A stretch of 64,000 nt of DNA from Trogon surrucura (GCA_020746105.1 CM036617.1:176046412-176110411), one strand, 5' to 3'. Positions 40,171 to 54,942 are shown, counted from the first letter of the stretch. A program made the numbers and translations. The notes: a model not told the origin generated them from the sequence alone.

Positions 40171-40285
40171 AAATTATAAAGCATATCAGCCATGTTGCTG
40201 CGGTAGTACAAGGCATTTCTATAGGCGCTTTCAGCTTCAGAAATCTTGCTCTGGCTCTTGAGAACATTTCCAAGGTTACCCCATG
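40171..40285 (-). CDS. TMTC2: TMTC2 exon 4: first TPR unit
   Basis: The exon is 115 bp and encodes the first tetratricopeptide repeat: WGNLGNVLKSQSKISEAESA, then YRNALYYRSNMADMLYN. The TPR signature is clear: W, L, G and the Y/A spacing of helix A, then the A-x-x-x-Y-R-x-A-L helix B. Its first two bases complete the Ala codon begun in exon 3, giving the expected AKAWGNLGN junction. Its last two bases (TT) join the first base of exon 5 to give Leu. The acceptor is GACAG after a CT-rich stretch and the donor is GTAAGT, a full consensus. TPR repeats in this family lie on the ER luminal side and are expected to bind partners or acceptor proteins. It is separated from exon 3 by the longest intron of the window (19.9 kb). 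Confidence 0.96.
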
Positions 40286-40659
40286 CTGTCAAGAGGAGAA
40301 AACAGTATTCAGAAAGAGCTACAATCCAATTACACATGACAGAGTAACCAAGTATCAGGAAGTTCCTCAGGGAGACAAACCCCACAAAGAAACCATTTTG
40401 TGGAAGGGGAGGGGAGATGGTTGGATTTTTTCTACCAGTTCTCTGGATCTCTGCATTTACTGTGAGACCAACATTTCATAGCAGTGATTTGCATACCTTG
40501 TGTATACAGAAAGCTCTTGGGTGGGAAAAGATCTTACAGAACGAAATACATCTCTATGCTTTAGAAGCTACTATAGCAAAAGGAAAGGATTGTTTTATTT
40601 TATATCTCCTTTAAATAAAAATCCCCAGAGTAAAATGAGCAACTGGAGCATCTTCATAG

Positions 40660-40700
40660 TTTTATTTAAGCCTATCTATATTTTTATTTAAGCCTATCTA
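40660..40700 (+). repeat. Short tandem duplication, 22-bp period
   Basis: The 19-bp word TTTTATTTAAGCCTATCTA occurs twice (40660-40678 and 40682-40700), identical in both copies, so it is a recent local duplication. Confidence 0.92.
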
Positions 40701-43202
40701 CTCTAAACAGCAAGGAATTTCTCCCAGCGTAGACACAGCTCTCACTGAAGTATGAAAATTGACAAATGATGCAGGAATTGGAAGAACAGTTAGGTAAGTA
40801 ACCAGGAATAAAAGTATGCCGTATGGATATAAATATACTACACAGATCACTAAAATGCATTTTTTTTTCTACTTGGAAAACATGTGGTTCCTCTCCATAC
40901 AATTCACTATGTTATGCAACATGCTTTTATATTCCATCTATAAAAGACTTGAGGTAAAAAGATATTTAAGTCTCCACATGTGTTCCCTTTGCAGTTTTGT
41001 TGAGTGGCATAAAAACTGTATTTACAGAAGAAACTGGAACTAATATTTTATAGAAAACACAGCCCGTGTTATTCACAATTTAGGAAGCTAATTTAACTGG
41101 CATTGTAATTATAGTCTATGTGTATACATGAAAAAACCACATTATGCTTATAAATACATCAAAGTTCTTTCATAAAACAGTTCTACTCTCACAAGGATTT
41201 TTTTTACGAGCAGAAATAATGGAAAGATGATGCATGTCCTTTCCACTAAACACACAATATATGGCAAAATATCCTTCCTTCCAGATGCACTAACCATAAA
41301 CATTAGCCCAAGCAGCAGCTAACCTCTGTTGCTTCGGTGACTCAAGCCTTTTCTTTACAGGAATTGAACACTGAAAACCTGCATAACGGTGCTAAACAGT
41401 TTGATAATTATTTCTGATACATGTTTTTTCCTTAGAAAGTGCATTGCTTTGAAGCTGCTGTGGTTTGTTGCAGAAACATCCTGCCACAGGAATGTTAAGA
41501 GCAACAAACACATTTTCCTCTGAGCAGAATAAACTAATCATTGCTCAGAAAAAAAATGGTGGGATCCCTTTAGAAATCACAAAAATAATGCCATCCAACT
41601 GTGCACAACATATTTTGTAAAGACAAAGAAAAAACAACAATATTTCCATGAGAAAAGAAGTCACCACCTCTGTAGTCACTTCATTTTCATAAAATGAGAA
41701 ATAATTCAGAAGTTATGTATCACTAAGTTGACAAAAGTCACAAAAACATCCCACCATTCTCTTGTTTAATGAAATAAAGCTACTAAAAGCATTCTTAATT
41801 TCACTCAATTTTTACACTCTTTGCTAGCATGCACGCAGAATTCTGAACTTATTTCCCCATTACTGCTACCATTTTTTTTTTCACACAGAAAACATTTCAG
41901 AAGCAGCCAGCTTGTAGGCATTAACACTTGTAAGAGAAACAAAGATTTAACTATTTTTTTCCAAAAAAAAACTCATTTGTGAAACCACACTCTGATGTTG
42001 CTTCTGAAGGACGTGATCATTCAATTTTCCATAGCTGTACACTCCTTATAATCTGCAGCTACTTTTGTTTTCACTCTGATCTCCCATAACAGAGCATTAC
42101 ATCAAGTGACCATTTACATTACTGATAACAATTTCCTGCTATATAGTTACTTGCTCCCAACTGCGTTGAAGCTCAGTAAATGAAAGGATCTATAGAAGAC
42201 TAATTCAATTCATCTTTTCATCTTTGACTGGAGAAACCCTATTAACACCGTTAAATGTAATAGTTTCTCCACTACATTTCATGCTGTACGCTCTATTATT
42301 TATATGAGGTAATATAATTTTAAGGCAATACTTTATTTTACATTCTGAAAAATAATCTGTGTCAAGATTTTAATATCAATCAATATTTAATCTGTATTAT
42401 TTTATTTGAAATGTATTCCATTTAGACTTTTGTCTAAGTTTGTAAAACTGAGAATGATTAATTTAACTTAATATTATATACTAAAAGAAGTGATAGTAGC
42501 AGAAAATAGCAAACATAAAACACAAAAACCTTGCAAGTTATCACTAAAAGGAACATGAAAACCAAGTTCTTTTTATTTCCTCAAACTATAAAAGATTGTA
42601 TAAATCTTGACCTTTATTTAAATACAGAATTAGACGAATGACCCAGTTCTGGCTGAAGATGAAGCTACATGGAACATTCTGTGGAATAAATGCTTTTTTG
42701 TAGAGATCATACTCATAGTCTTAGAAGTTACAAAGACCTGTTATTTGCAGCAGCCACATCCACTTGGTTTTTGGCATAGGAGGTAGGTAGAGAAAAAGAG
42801 GATGGTCTACATGGAAAAGAGACTACAGCAGATACTGAAGGAAATTCATTCTTTTCTTTTTTTTTTGTATGAAGTAGCAACTAACCTTAGCAAACTCAAA
42901 GAATATCAATTAATAACTACATCTTTAGTATCCAATTTCTCAAATCGTATCTCAAGATAAATTCCTCCTGCAAAACTGTAACAACATTGGTTCAGCTATG
43001 TGTGCATTCAGAAACAGAAACACAATTATACCCAAATGAAACCACAGAGCTATTAAAAACATACCTTATGACTCCAACTAAATTTCAGCACTCAACCACT
43101 TTCCATCTGTACGTGGTGAGAAATTAAAAATTAATACTCTCAAAAGAAAAAGAAACTAGGTCAGTAATTCTGGAATTTAAAATGGATTTTTATTCCACTT
43201 AT

Positions 43203-43227
43203 TTTTATATATATATATTTTTATATA
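43203..43227. repeat. AT dinucleotide stretch
   Basis: Short TATATATATAT core flanked by T-rich text. Confidence 0.7.
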
Positions 43228-46200
43228 AAATCTCTAATACCCGAAATTGTAGAAGGGAACATTTAATATTCAGAAGATGCTAAAGAATACATATACATCG
43301 CAATTCAATCTTTGATTACAAATTCCATTTTCCCTCATCAGAGACCCTATTCAGAAAAAGCAAAAGAGCAAGCTGTGAATAAAACAGCTTTGCAATATTT
43401 GCATTTGGCCTGCTGCTTAATTCCCTGTGCACCAACAATGAGAGCAAAACAGTCTCAGGTCTTTCAGCAACAACACTCCATCCTAGCATGGGAACAAAGG
43501 TAACCTTCACATATCTCACATGCCTACAAAACAGTCAATCCCTTCAAACTTTACTTCATTGCCTACTTTTCCATAGATCATTCTCCATATAAATGGGCAT
43601 ATTAAAGATTTCATCATCCTGTATCCTAAGCCAACTATAAGTTGAAATATCTTCTAATGCTTAAGAATTCCTATGCTAGTTACATTCCTCTGCAGGAAAA
43701 TGGAACATTTTAAAGGGTTTTTATTGCTTTTGTTTCTAAATAAACAGCAGGAAAAAATACATAGCACTAAGTAGGAAAATAATCAATCGTTTAAATGTTA
43801 TAATTTTGGCCATATCAAACCGGATTTCTATTAAACTTTAAAGCTGATGTTTAAGCCACCTTGCAGTGAGAGTAGGTCAAGTTCTCAGGCATTTAATTGC
43901 TTTCAAAATGAAAATGAGTATGACAAATTTCAGCTTCAAATTTAACATGATTAATTTCTCAACTATCTCATTGAAACTGGGGATTAAGATTTAACAGCCT
44001 GAAAAATATCAGGTTGGCATATTAAACCTTCTCTAAGCACCTTCATTCTGGAGAACACAAACAAGAGTGAAGCAGGAACAATGTTGTCCAACCTAACCTG
44101 CCTGGATTTAAGAAGCACGTCTTGCCAAAGAGAACAGTTGAACTTTCAGCTTGCACCTGAATTATGAACACAAATGAGACATGGAAATGACTGTGTGCAA
44201 ACACGTTCATTTAAATAAATCTTTTCTCTTCTACTGAATCAAGGATCATGCTATCCTATTCGGTGAAATGGAAATAAAACAACAAAGCAAACTTCCAAAG
44301 AAAAGCACTCAGGTGGTGTAAACGCACGTGTGTTGACTATTTGATCCAATAGTTTGCTTTTTAAAAAAAGACAAATCATTAACAAAGGTAACCCAAAGTA
44401 GGACTCTTCTTCCTACTCATCACACATATGTAATCCATCAAAAATAAAATAATAATAAAAGTTCTTTGGAAACACACAAATTTTTAACATATCTGCTGTC
44501 AAAACACCTCAGCTGAAACACAGTGAGGAAAAAAAAATCAACTAAATCCGCTATTAAAATTATGGAAATCCAGCCTGGTAAGCTTCTAAAAATAACACAG
44601 TAAGGAAAAGGAAAATACTGTCTTTCCTAGTGTGTTGTGTCAAGTGGTAAACACTGTCCTTTGTAAACCTTACCAGGAGCAAACATACTTGAAAATTCTA
44701 AGTTAAAAAATTTGATAAAAGACATTCACGATTTACATCAACAAATTACTGAAGTTTTGTCACTCTAAACTATCAGACTTATTCACAAAATAAAAGTTAA
44801 AACAAAAATTGATGAATGCATTAAAAAAACCCATGAACTAGCTGATTACTCCATTGAAACATGCTGAAGTATTTAGGGAACAGCCAAGTCATTTGTAATC
44901 AACTTGTCAGCAATTCCAAACTACCAACTTTAGTTCACAGAAAGATGAGTGTCAAGCCAAGAAAATTTCTACAGAGCTTTACAGATATTTATGCATTATT
45001 TACTATTCTTCAACTTGTGAAATTAATAACAGCAGTTCCAGGTTGCATTCCCTCTCTTTAAATCCTTCTGCATTTCTCCTGACTCATCGACAAAAAAGAA
45101 GTGAATGCATAACAATTATCATCTCTATTTTTTCATAAACAGGAGTTTAGGGATGAAGTGATGCCGGTGCAGATAAAATAGCCTTCAATGTTTTATGGGT
45201 TCTTTTTTATTCCAAAGATATCTGTTTTTTGGAAGTTCTAAAAAAGTCTTTTGTTCGCTACTCTCACAGTTGCATTTATGCTCCCATGTAAGAGCCCTGA
45301 AAAAGATGCTCCTGGGCAATATTAATTACAAGGGACACTAACACAAGCATCTCAGTAGAGTGGGAGTTCAGAAGCTGAGTCCTTGACCATAAAAAACCAC
45401 CAGCACAACAGAAAATCTGAATCTTATATTTGAACAAAAGTAACAATTTCTCTATCAATGTAAATATTTGCAAGATCCCATTAGAGAGGGGGACAGGATA
45501 ATTAATTAAAAAAGGAATAAATCTGTTTTACTTCAAAGTTAAAAAAAAAAACCCAACAGTTTATGAATTCCTTTAATGTTCAGCTTCAGTAGAGAAACAG
45601 CATTTGCCTTTTTTTTTGCTAATTCTGAGGAGTATTGATTGCTTTTTTGAAAGAAACCCTATCTGCCCCATGTGGCAAAGGACAAGAGAGGTGAGCAACT
45701 ATGACCAAGAACATAACAGTCAACTTGCTTTAACTTGTGTAAGTCCTCTTAAAGAGTAAAGATGTACAATTTTGAAAAATATAACACAACTCGAAACTGC
45801 ATGAAAGAAATTACAGGAGAAAGCATTTTTGAGTCTAACTCCTACAAATCATTTTGTTTGTTGAATAATATAGGCTTTTATCCGACAGGCTTTTGAAGAA
45901 TGTAATTTATTTCCTCTCCCTCCAAATAAAAGAATGGAAGGAGGGAAATACCATTGTGCCCCTGCCAAAAATGGAGGGGAATGAGAACTATGGTGAATAT
46001 GAACACTGTTATCAACACTTTAGATGTGCTTTTACTTTTACCTTGTGAAAGTAGTGTTGACTGGAATCAACAGCCTCACCAGGTTGACAAAAATGCATCT
46101 CCTCTATATTCTTCTCCTATTTTGCACCTAAACTATCAGTACCCTGAACATCATGAAAAAGTTATTTCTGACGTCCTGTTTAATTTGGAGACATTGGATT

Positions 46201-46615
46201 TCAAGACTCATCAATGATTAAACATGTGGACCCAAGAGACGCTGTAAAGCTCAAAAAAATGCATTCTTCTCAAAACCTGTTGAAATTCCTAGGATTTATC
46301 TGTGGCAAGGCATTTATTTGGATAAATAAAGGGTGAGATTTCTGACTTTTAATATTCTTGAACACTCTCTTCTGTTTCCAATATTGTCCAAAAGGATTTT
46401 GCATTTGTGTCTCCTCCCTTCAAAGGCTTATGAGACAATTAAAGTAAGATACATACATTTTATATAAATCATTTCTTCAGTACGTCACACTAATAATCCT
46501 CTCTTGGTCACAGCATCCATATTTAAAATTTGCATTATAGTCAGTGCAAAGTTTCATGTTTACTTTCTTTACAGCCTTGTTGAGTAAGAAAATCAGAAGG
46601 AAACAGGTTAGAACA

Positions 46616-46682
46616 TCATAGAATCATAGAATGGCCTAGGTTGGAAGGGACCTTAGAGATCATTTAATCCAACCTCCATCAT
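46616..46682 (-). mobile_element. CR1 LINE 3' tail, short
   Basis: A 67-bp minus-oriented CR1 terminus: TCATAGAATCATAGAATGGC, then GGTTGGAAGGGACCTTAGAG, then ATCCAACCTCC. It is strongly 5'-truncated. Its low divergence from the known tail suggests a relatively young copy. Confidence 0.92.
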
Positions 46683-48177
46683 GACAATTTTTAAAACGCT
46701 ACAAGGAAAAAATTATACTAATTTCCCTTCCCACTTTGAAATGTGATGTTTTCCAAGAATTTACATCACAGTACAACTTATTTTCAGTGGTGAGGTTTCC
46801 TGAAATTAGTTACTTAAGTAGTTACCAGTGTAATGGAAACAAATCTTTAAGTAGTAAAATAATCTTATTGAAAACTAGGAGGCTTTAGTACCTTTCAGGT
46901 GATGTTTCTGATAAAGTGACAAACATAGCACGGGGAGGATGCCTTTGGCCTTGAGTACACGGCGTGTACTAAAAAGTATCAGTTTATATGGTACTGTTAC
47001 TATAAAAAGTTGGATGAGCACAAAATTAACTTTTAAAACTTCGAAGCATAAAATAAAACAAAACAAAAAAAACCCAAAAGAAACAGCCTCTTCTCTATTG
47101 CTATTAACTTTTATGTGGTCTTAATTCCTGGAGCATGACAATGCAGGTTTCCAGTTTAGGACACCTTTTTTTTTTTATCATCTGTTCTTAACACTCTTTT
47201 ATTTTTACACTACAAATTACTACTTTAGAGTGATCAAGATGGAAATCAGGAATTGCAAGCATTCCTGTTACCACCTCACCCTGTGGCAGTATCACCAGGA
47301 GGTAGGCAGAGCCAAGGGCTGTAGCACACTGTGGAAAAAAGGAGTACACAGGAACTTTCACCAAGTATGGTTTTCTGTTCCTCCCTAGCACCTACACTGG
47401 ATTTTTCTAGATTAAATATTTTATGAACCAAATTGTTCATTTTTCCACTTACCTGAAGCTGAAAGCCATGCATTGCCCTATATCAAGTACTGGACCACTG
47501 CTAAGGTTACAGACTATCGAAAAATAAGAGAATTTTGTGAAACAATGTTGACAGCAGAAGATGCTTCAGTAAAGATACACGTACTATATGAGATGCAGAG
47601 AAAAAAAAAATCTTTTTTTTATGTTCTTCAAGTTTTTACGTTGAAACCAGACACACTCCTGCCCTCAGACTCAGCTCCCTCCTACTGAAATTATAGGTGC
47701 TAATCTGGAAGAATTAAGAGGTATATTCTGTTCTCAGCTCTGTTGCTTGTCTGTTGTTCACGACGCTTCACCTCCTGCTGCTGTTCTATACGCAATCATG
47801 ACACTTCCTACTCATCCATTAATTGTAGGGTTTTTTTGTCTGAGGATTGTATATCACTATGAGTTTGCACGGAGCCTACTATAATAATGCAGCTACACAC
47901 TGTCGGAACACAAATCCATGAAAACTTCCATAGTAATGAAGTAAAGGAAGAAGAGGAAGCATTCTTGCAATACAGAAGGGAGATGTAAGGAATTTTTCCA
48001 TATTGAATCAGTATTCTCACAAAATGAGGGCCAAGAAAACTAAGTTACTTACAGTTTAAACTTTGAGAGAACAATGATACTTATGTATGTGTTTTGTATT
48101 TTGATCTATATTAACTTTTGTTAAAGGGTCATCCTTCCTAAAGCACATTTGGGAGTAGACAAAGGTGGCATTATAAT

Positions 48178-48256
48178 AAAACAAAACAAAACAAAACAAA
48201 ACAAAACAAAACCAAACCAAACCAAACCAAACCAAACCAAAATAAAATAAAATAAA
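48178..48256 (+). repeat. Compound pentanucleotide microsatellite
   Basis: About seven AAAAC units pass into five or six AAACC units and then about three AAAAT units, 79 bp in all with a 5-bp period kept throughout. Confidence 0.95.
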
Positions 48257-51200
48257 GCTGTAAAATCTAATGTTCCTTTGAGACTTCTGAGCATTTCTGA
48301 GTGTGATCTACTTCATGAAAAATAATTTTAAACATCAAAACCAATGTTCGTAAATGGAAAATTCATCCTATTGGTGTCAAAAAAAATAGGTTGAGATTTG
48401 CAACAGAGGGTAACAACTCTACAATACACAAATATTTCAAATTACCCTTGTTGGGTAATGCATGAAGAAAGAGCACAGCACTAGTTTAAGCATTCACATT
48501 TGAAAGGTTATAACCAAGGCTATAAAGAACAACACCTTTTCTTCCTTCTGGAAAGGTTAGATTCATCAGCAGCTTATGGTTTTTTCCTTTCAAGGGTACT
48601 ACTTGATAAAGCAGAGCAGTGCTCCAGTCTTTAGCATTCACCTTTCATCAGACAATCCCTTTGTTCTAGAGGGAGGAAAGAGTTTCACAAACACAGGCAA
48701 AACGGGCTTCCCCAATAAAAATTCTGAAAGGTCAGTTGCGTGCTCAAAAAAAGGCAGTGAAGAGAGCTCAACATTTTAAACGCTTTTTCTACAGTACAGA
48801 CCCATTATCCCTCTCAAAGATATTCAGAAGATAAATCAGAGCATGTTTGTTAAGTGGTTTGAGAAGAGAAAAGTTCAGGTTAAAGGTTACTAGTTGGAAA
48901 ACGGAACAGATTTTGTGTAAGTTCTGCATTATGATTTGTACAAGGTATCTACATTTTTCCTATTATTCCAAAGAAATAATGATTTTTTTTTTTACAAAAT
49001 ATGTCATAAATTCATTCATATAATTTGCAATAGTTTTCCTCTAAAAATTCCACTTGTTCATAGACACATTTTGATCAAGTTACCTCATTTTGCTAACTCA
49101 ACAGCAGAAGCACCCTGTTTCTTGTTTCCTAAAAGGATAAAGGGTTTTTATATACCCATTATTTATGAGCTTAACCTACTTTACACACTGATATTTTTTT
49201 TTATATCAGTAGGTATGTGGTAATGTTGAGACAGATTGTTTTAGAGATTTACCACCTTCTAACTTTTATATACTATTCTTCATTTTATTACGAGTGTTAT
49301 TTATATTGTTTGTTCAACACTTTAACATTTGTTGATCAATTCCAGGGCTTTTGGAATGACAGCAGGTGAAAGAAAAACATAACTGAAAACTATGCAGAGC
49401 TCTGAAATCTATCCAGCACCATGTCAGTGTGGGTACTGAACCAACTGACTTTTGGCAGGCATCGCTTCAGTTTTGTTTCTTAGTTTTGAAACCCTGATGC
49501 GAATGGGTAGGAGTGCACGACACTCTCTCTGACTCTCAGCATCACTCCTGATATACCCGGTCCACTTGCTATGTTACAGAAAATTAACTTTTCCTCCTCA
49601 AAGGACAACACAGGGGCTCTGTCAGATTGACAAACTTGGAAGGCGAGACTGAGCAGCTGGTAAAGTGTTCTTGGGTCTCACTATTTACTCTGTTTAGTCT
49701 AGAGTATGGACTCCACGTTCTGCCTAGTACATGCTTGCAGATTTGGTAATCCAATTAGCTTTAATGACCCCAATCTCAAATCTGTGAGGACTCCCCTATC
49801 TGGCTACACATGACAGGACTACTGCAAGAAGAAACTCTTGCCAATACCTTTTTCTGAGGTGCCACAGGATCAATCACACTTCCTTACTGGCTTTAGTTAT
49901 GTATCAACAATGTCCAGTACTTTCAGGGTAACATTACAGAAACTTTTAATAGCATAGCCCTAACTCAGAATTAGTCAACAGACAAGTTCAGGAAGAAACA
50001 TGCTTCCCAACCACTCATCTCTCAGATGGAGGTACCATCTCACATCTCCCAGGAGCTGCCTCAGTGCAGCCAGTGTGCAATGCGGACAGTCCTTCCACTT
50101 CTCCCACCAGAGAAAGACAACACTCCAAACAAAGCTGTTCCATAAACCAGATTCAGGACATAAAGCTCGTGCTCATACTGCATTTCCCAACAGTTACACA
50201 ATTCAGTTTTGTCTAATGTTGCAACTCTGACAAAGATATTCTGATCAAGCTAAGTGATGAACTTGTTGTCAGTACAAGTTTTTCTACCTTCCAAGCTGTG
50301 CTGGTGCATCTCGATGCATCAGAATATAGCTTTTCATCTCACAGAAAGGTAGCAATGAAAGACTGATAAACACAGATTATATTTTATTTCAACAGAAATC
50401 CCCCTGTCAAAGAAGATAACTGTTGAAGGTTACTTCAGGGCAGCATTTCATGACACAGCAGCCCTGATGAAATTGCCATTTTAAGGAATTCTTGCATCTA
50501 CCACCCTCCAGGTCATTCAGTTCTGTCACCACATCCCCCCATGCTAAATGATTTTTTTGGAAGGCTATGGTGTGAATCAGACAAATAAGCTTATTCAGGT
50601 TAGAAAACAAAATGAGAAAAGGCAGATCATAGCACCTTTTACATCAAACCTAGTCACTCTTGTCTTCACAGCAGAGCCCGATTACAGCCTTGTTTGCGCA
50701 GCTTCGTTAGCTCTGTGTGCGCTGCAAGTGCGTGAAACTGCCATTACTGCCATAAAGCTCCCAAATCATGACACTTCACAAGGCTCAGGAACCAAGCAGC
50801 TAACGGTTCTGGCCCAAAACTCTCCTGACACAATGACTTGTGTTTTGTAGAGGCGAGGAACTCATATCATGCAAGAAAGCAAGAGACAGGAGGCCAAAGG
50901 AACAGAAAAACACAAGTAGAAGAAAAGGAGAACTCTGGAAACTGCAGACATGTCAGGATGAACCCTGATGGACTCTTCAGAGCACCAACCTGACTTGGGC
51001 AAGAAGGTGACCACGTAATAAATCTGTCAAATTATGTAATTTTCCAAACAGTAGGTATGGGTTCTAAAAAAAAAAAAAAATTATCTGTGATATAGTTCAA
51101 AATTACCACTCATTTCCTGAGTGGTGAACTGTAAGCCAGCCTCCTGCAGAAATGGAAGGATGCTCTTAACTGACTGAAATGCAAGCCCTGGTCCTCAATG

Positions 51201-51610
51201 CTAACAAGTAGAAAGATCTCATTGGCTCCTTTCCAGGAAAGGAGAACATAGAGGGTAGTGTCCTGGAAACGTGCCAGAGGAACCACAGGGGAGAAGGAAA
51301 ATCAGCGCTTGTCAAAGCAAGAGGATTGTCAGAGCGCTCAAATGACGCATGTCAGACTTGGAAAAGGCAAATTAGTGCCTATCCAGGAAGCAGGCTTTTC
51401 ATGACACTTTAAGTTGTACGGGTTTGTTTGTTTTGTTTTAAATCACTTAAAGCAAGACAGAGCCTGTGAAACTTTGCCAGCCAGCACATGTCCACACTGG
51501 TACGGAAACATAGGTAGCAAGGAAGAAGGTGGGTCATAAAATTACTTTCTCCATCTTTTGCCAGCAGTGAAACAGAATAACTAACATTTAATAGTCCTTA
51601 TTCCAAATAC

Positions 51611-51865
51611 CTTCCGTGTTCTAAGAAAAGAAAAGTTCAGTGTGCTAGAGCATTTGAGCAAAGAGAAAGAAAGCACATCAAGAGGGACTCAGTCCCTCTA
51701 TTTTGTGATCTTTTCTGTAATTCCCTCTATTTTGTGATCTTTTCTGTAATTTCTGTGTTGTAAGAACTGAAAGAAAAGTTCAGTGTGCTACAGCACTTGC
51801 GCAAAGAGAAAGAAAGGACATTAAGAGGGACTCAGTCCCTCTATTTTGTGATCTTTTCTGTAATT
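51611..51865 (+). repeat. Imperfect tandem duplication with an inner 29-bp duplication
   Basis: Two similar copies of about 112-116 bp (51611-51722 and 51750-51865) share AAGAAAAGTTCAGTGTGCTA and AGAGGGACTCAGTCCCTCTA. The 29-bp word starting CCCTCTATTTTGTGATCTTT occurs three times without change (51694-51722, 51723-51751, 51837-51865), the first two head to tail. Confidence 0.93.
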
Positions 51866-54800
51866 TAAAATAAAATCCTATGTGCAAGCCTTTTGTGCAT
51901 ACTATAACTGCATCAGCCATCACTTAATTTTTACATGCACTGATGACAGTCCAAGCTTATATGATAATAAAACTCGCTGTTACAAAGGAAGGGTATTGCA
52001 AATCTTAACGAAAAAAACTTTTGTATTTATCTATCTACACTGGGATTTTACACTGCCAGAAGAGGTATAAAGAGGCATGTGCATAAATTACTGTCCCGTC
52101 CACATTAAAGGTTAGTTTCTCTACCAGATTTATGTAATAGGACCTCAGGGTGTACTGGTATGAAATCCATTATGGACAGGAAAATGAAGACATGTAACCC
52201 ATGGTGAGAATCAGTATGTAAAGAAAAATTTTTCACAGTTGAAATACTTTGAAAACCAGTATAATAATGAAACAATTGGAGGACTATCTAATGCATTTAA
52301 ACAAACAGGCTCAGCTTGAGAACCAATCTGGATAATCTTGTTTTCCTCTAATTGAAAGTAACTCTTTCCATCTAAAAAAAATCAGGATAGCTCAATAGAA
52401 TGCAGGAAAATGGACCAAAGGTCTGACTTTTAACCAAACTGGAAAATAAAATCTATCATTTTCTGGCAAAGAAAATACCTAATTTAATCCATTTCACTTG
52501 TTATGCTACAAAAAAAAAAAAAATCTTGCCAAAGCTAATCCCTCCTCGATCAGGGGCGGATTCTTTTGCACCAGAGCTTTTAGCACAGATGAGTTTGTTG
52601 AATGATTTTGCAGAGCACCTCAGGGAAGGCAGGGGAAGAAGTAACAGTCTGATGAGTCCATGTCTTAAAATAGGTTAATAGAGTCCACGTCTCAAAATTG
52701 TTTTTCTTTAAATTCTTAGTATATGCAAAGGGGGAAAACAGTCTAGCTACTAGTTAATAATGAATTCTCTTCCTATCCCCCTGATATTTTGGATTCACAG
52801 ATTTGAAATGCCGTTGGACTGCATTCAAAGGAAAAAAAAAAAAGCTAGTATCCCTGTTTCCAGTCTTCTATATACATGAAGGAGGAATATTGGCCTTTCT
52901 GGTAATCTTGCTGAAGAAGAAGCAGATATCCCACAGTGACATGGGCTTCAGAGGACATTACAGCACTGCTGAAGAATGGAAAGAGAGAACATTGTCACTG
53001 GAGAATAAATTCAGACTTGGAACCAAAGCATAACGGCTTGCTTTCAGCTCTCCAACATATTCCACATAACCAGACTGTTTTGCTGAGGCTGGGCTGCCTG
53101 TGGGATGCTCAAATGCTCAAGGTATCTACGGCTGTTTACTCAACAACTTACTAATGGCCATTCCTTCTACACTTTCTAATCATCCAGGGCAGCAGTACCA
53201 CAACACATGAAGAGAGCTCTAAACTATTTTCAGAGAGTAGTCTTTTTATTTAACTTTCAAACAATTCTGTGTAGTTCATTTACAAGCTGAGCGTTCTCTT
53301 TTAAAGCTGTTACAGGTGGCAGAGAGAAAAAGTATTTCCTATTCAATTCAAGAATTCTGAGGCATCCTGTACAACTTTTATCCTCCAAATTCTGACATTT
53401 TTGGAATGAAAAAAGACATCAAATTTAGCACCATACAACCTATATAATTTATATATGTTATTGCCATATATAAATGGCAACAACAGACTTATACAGCCAG
53501 ATAAATTTATATAGTACTGTATTTTTTAGACGTAATTATAACCTTTGCAATTTTAACTTTATATAAGATCATGTCATTATTGAGTATATTTCCCCATTCA
53601 ATAGACGTTATAAGGATTACTGCTGATGGCTGGAAATGTTTTACAACACTGACAGAAGGTATATTACCTTTATGGTAATTTCTTTTTTTAAAAGAATTGC
53701 CAAACTTAAGCTTCTGATCAGAGTTGAAAATAGTAGCATAAGTCAAGGAAAATATCCATGCAATCTTTATTCAAAAGATTAAGTATTGGAAAGTTCTGGT
53801 GAAAGTGTTAGGAAGATCAATGATTAGTTTGTGCTATATTTCTCTGGCAATTACTTCTAAAAGAGTTGACTAAAACGTATGCCAAAAATCATCATAATGA
53901 CTACGTATGCTGATATTTATTTAGCACCTAGCATAGTGTGGGCATTATACTGTCACAAATGTGGAGAGGTTTTAATACAATAATAGATATCCAAATTTTT
54001 TTTCAAAAAAAGATCCAAATTCTAATGAAAATAGGCAGTACAAATTCCATTCCAGAGAGAAAAATTGAGATTGAAGTAGGCTGTTTGAGGGCTAAAAAGG
54101 AGTTCATCAGCAAAATAAAAGCATCTCTGGATGATAACTTGTGAATGAAAACCTCACAGTATGCTCATATCACTGATATTTCTTAACCAGTGATAACATG
54201 TGAAACTTTTATACATAGTTATTAGGAGGGTTTATACTTTTAAAATCTTCTGGTTTATGGTAATTTGTGCACTGAAATGACTTTCTTTCCTAAGCCTTGT
54301 TTTTCAAAACCAGCATTTCCCATGCGCTGCAATGTAATTTGAGCTGGGCCTTTACCGCTTTTAGAGTGATTTTATTATTACTGAAGTGAAATGAACCAAA
54401 GGAGTAAGAAATAATTACTGTGCAGAGTGATACTTTGGGCTCTTGGCCCAAAGATGAGTTGGAGTTTTACTGCAGAGGTGCATATAGAAAAAGAATATAT
54501 GTACCAAAACACTGAAATGCAATCGCAAATGCTCAAAATATTTTTAAATGTCCAATGTGGTGTTGGGTAAAGCACACCTTACTCTGTTTAGGAAGCATAA
54601 AAAATGTGTGGTGAAAAACTAACTGTGTACCACAGCAAAAGATACCGAAAACAGAGCTCTAAAGGTATTACAGGAAAACTCAGCTCATTATCAGCACAAA
54701 GTACGTTCTAATAATACTTGAAGAATGTTGTAACTTAGAATATTTCTTCCCCTGTTGTGTCCAGTCATCACTAGTGATATAAAAATAGTAATAGTAAGGG

Positions 54801-54942
54801 AAATATTAGTTTATTGCATCCTTTTTGTTTGAGGGAAATACGAATTCTCTACCTAGTTTGCTACAAGGTACTCTCAACTCCTTTTCCTTGCTGCACTATT
54901 AGTCGGTATTGTCATCGTCTGATGAAGAAGAGACCTCTTACT

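Noticed and set aside
49187-49210. Perfect 8-bp inverted repeat ACTGATAT/ATATCAGT with an 8-base loop
   Set aside because: Short and AT-rich; expected by chance many times in a 64-kb window.
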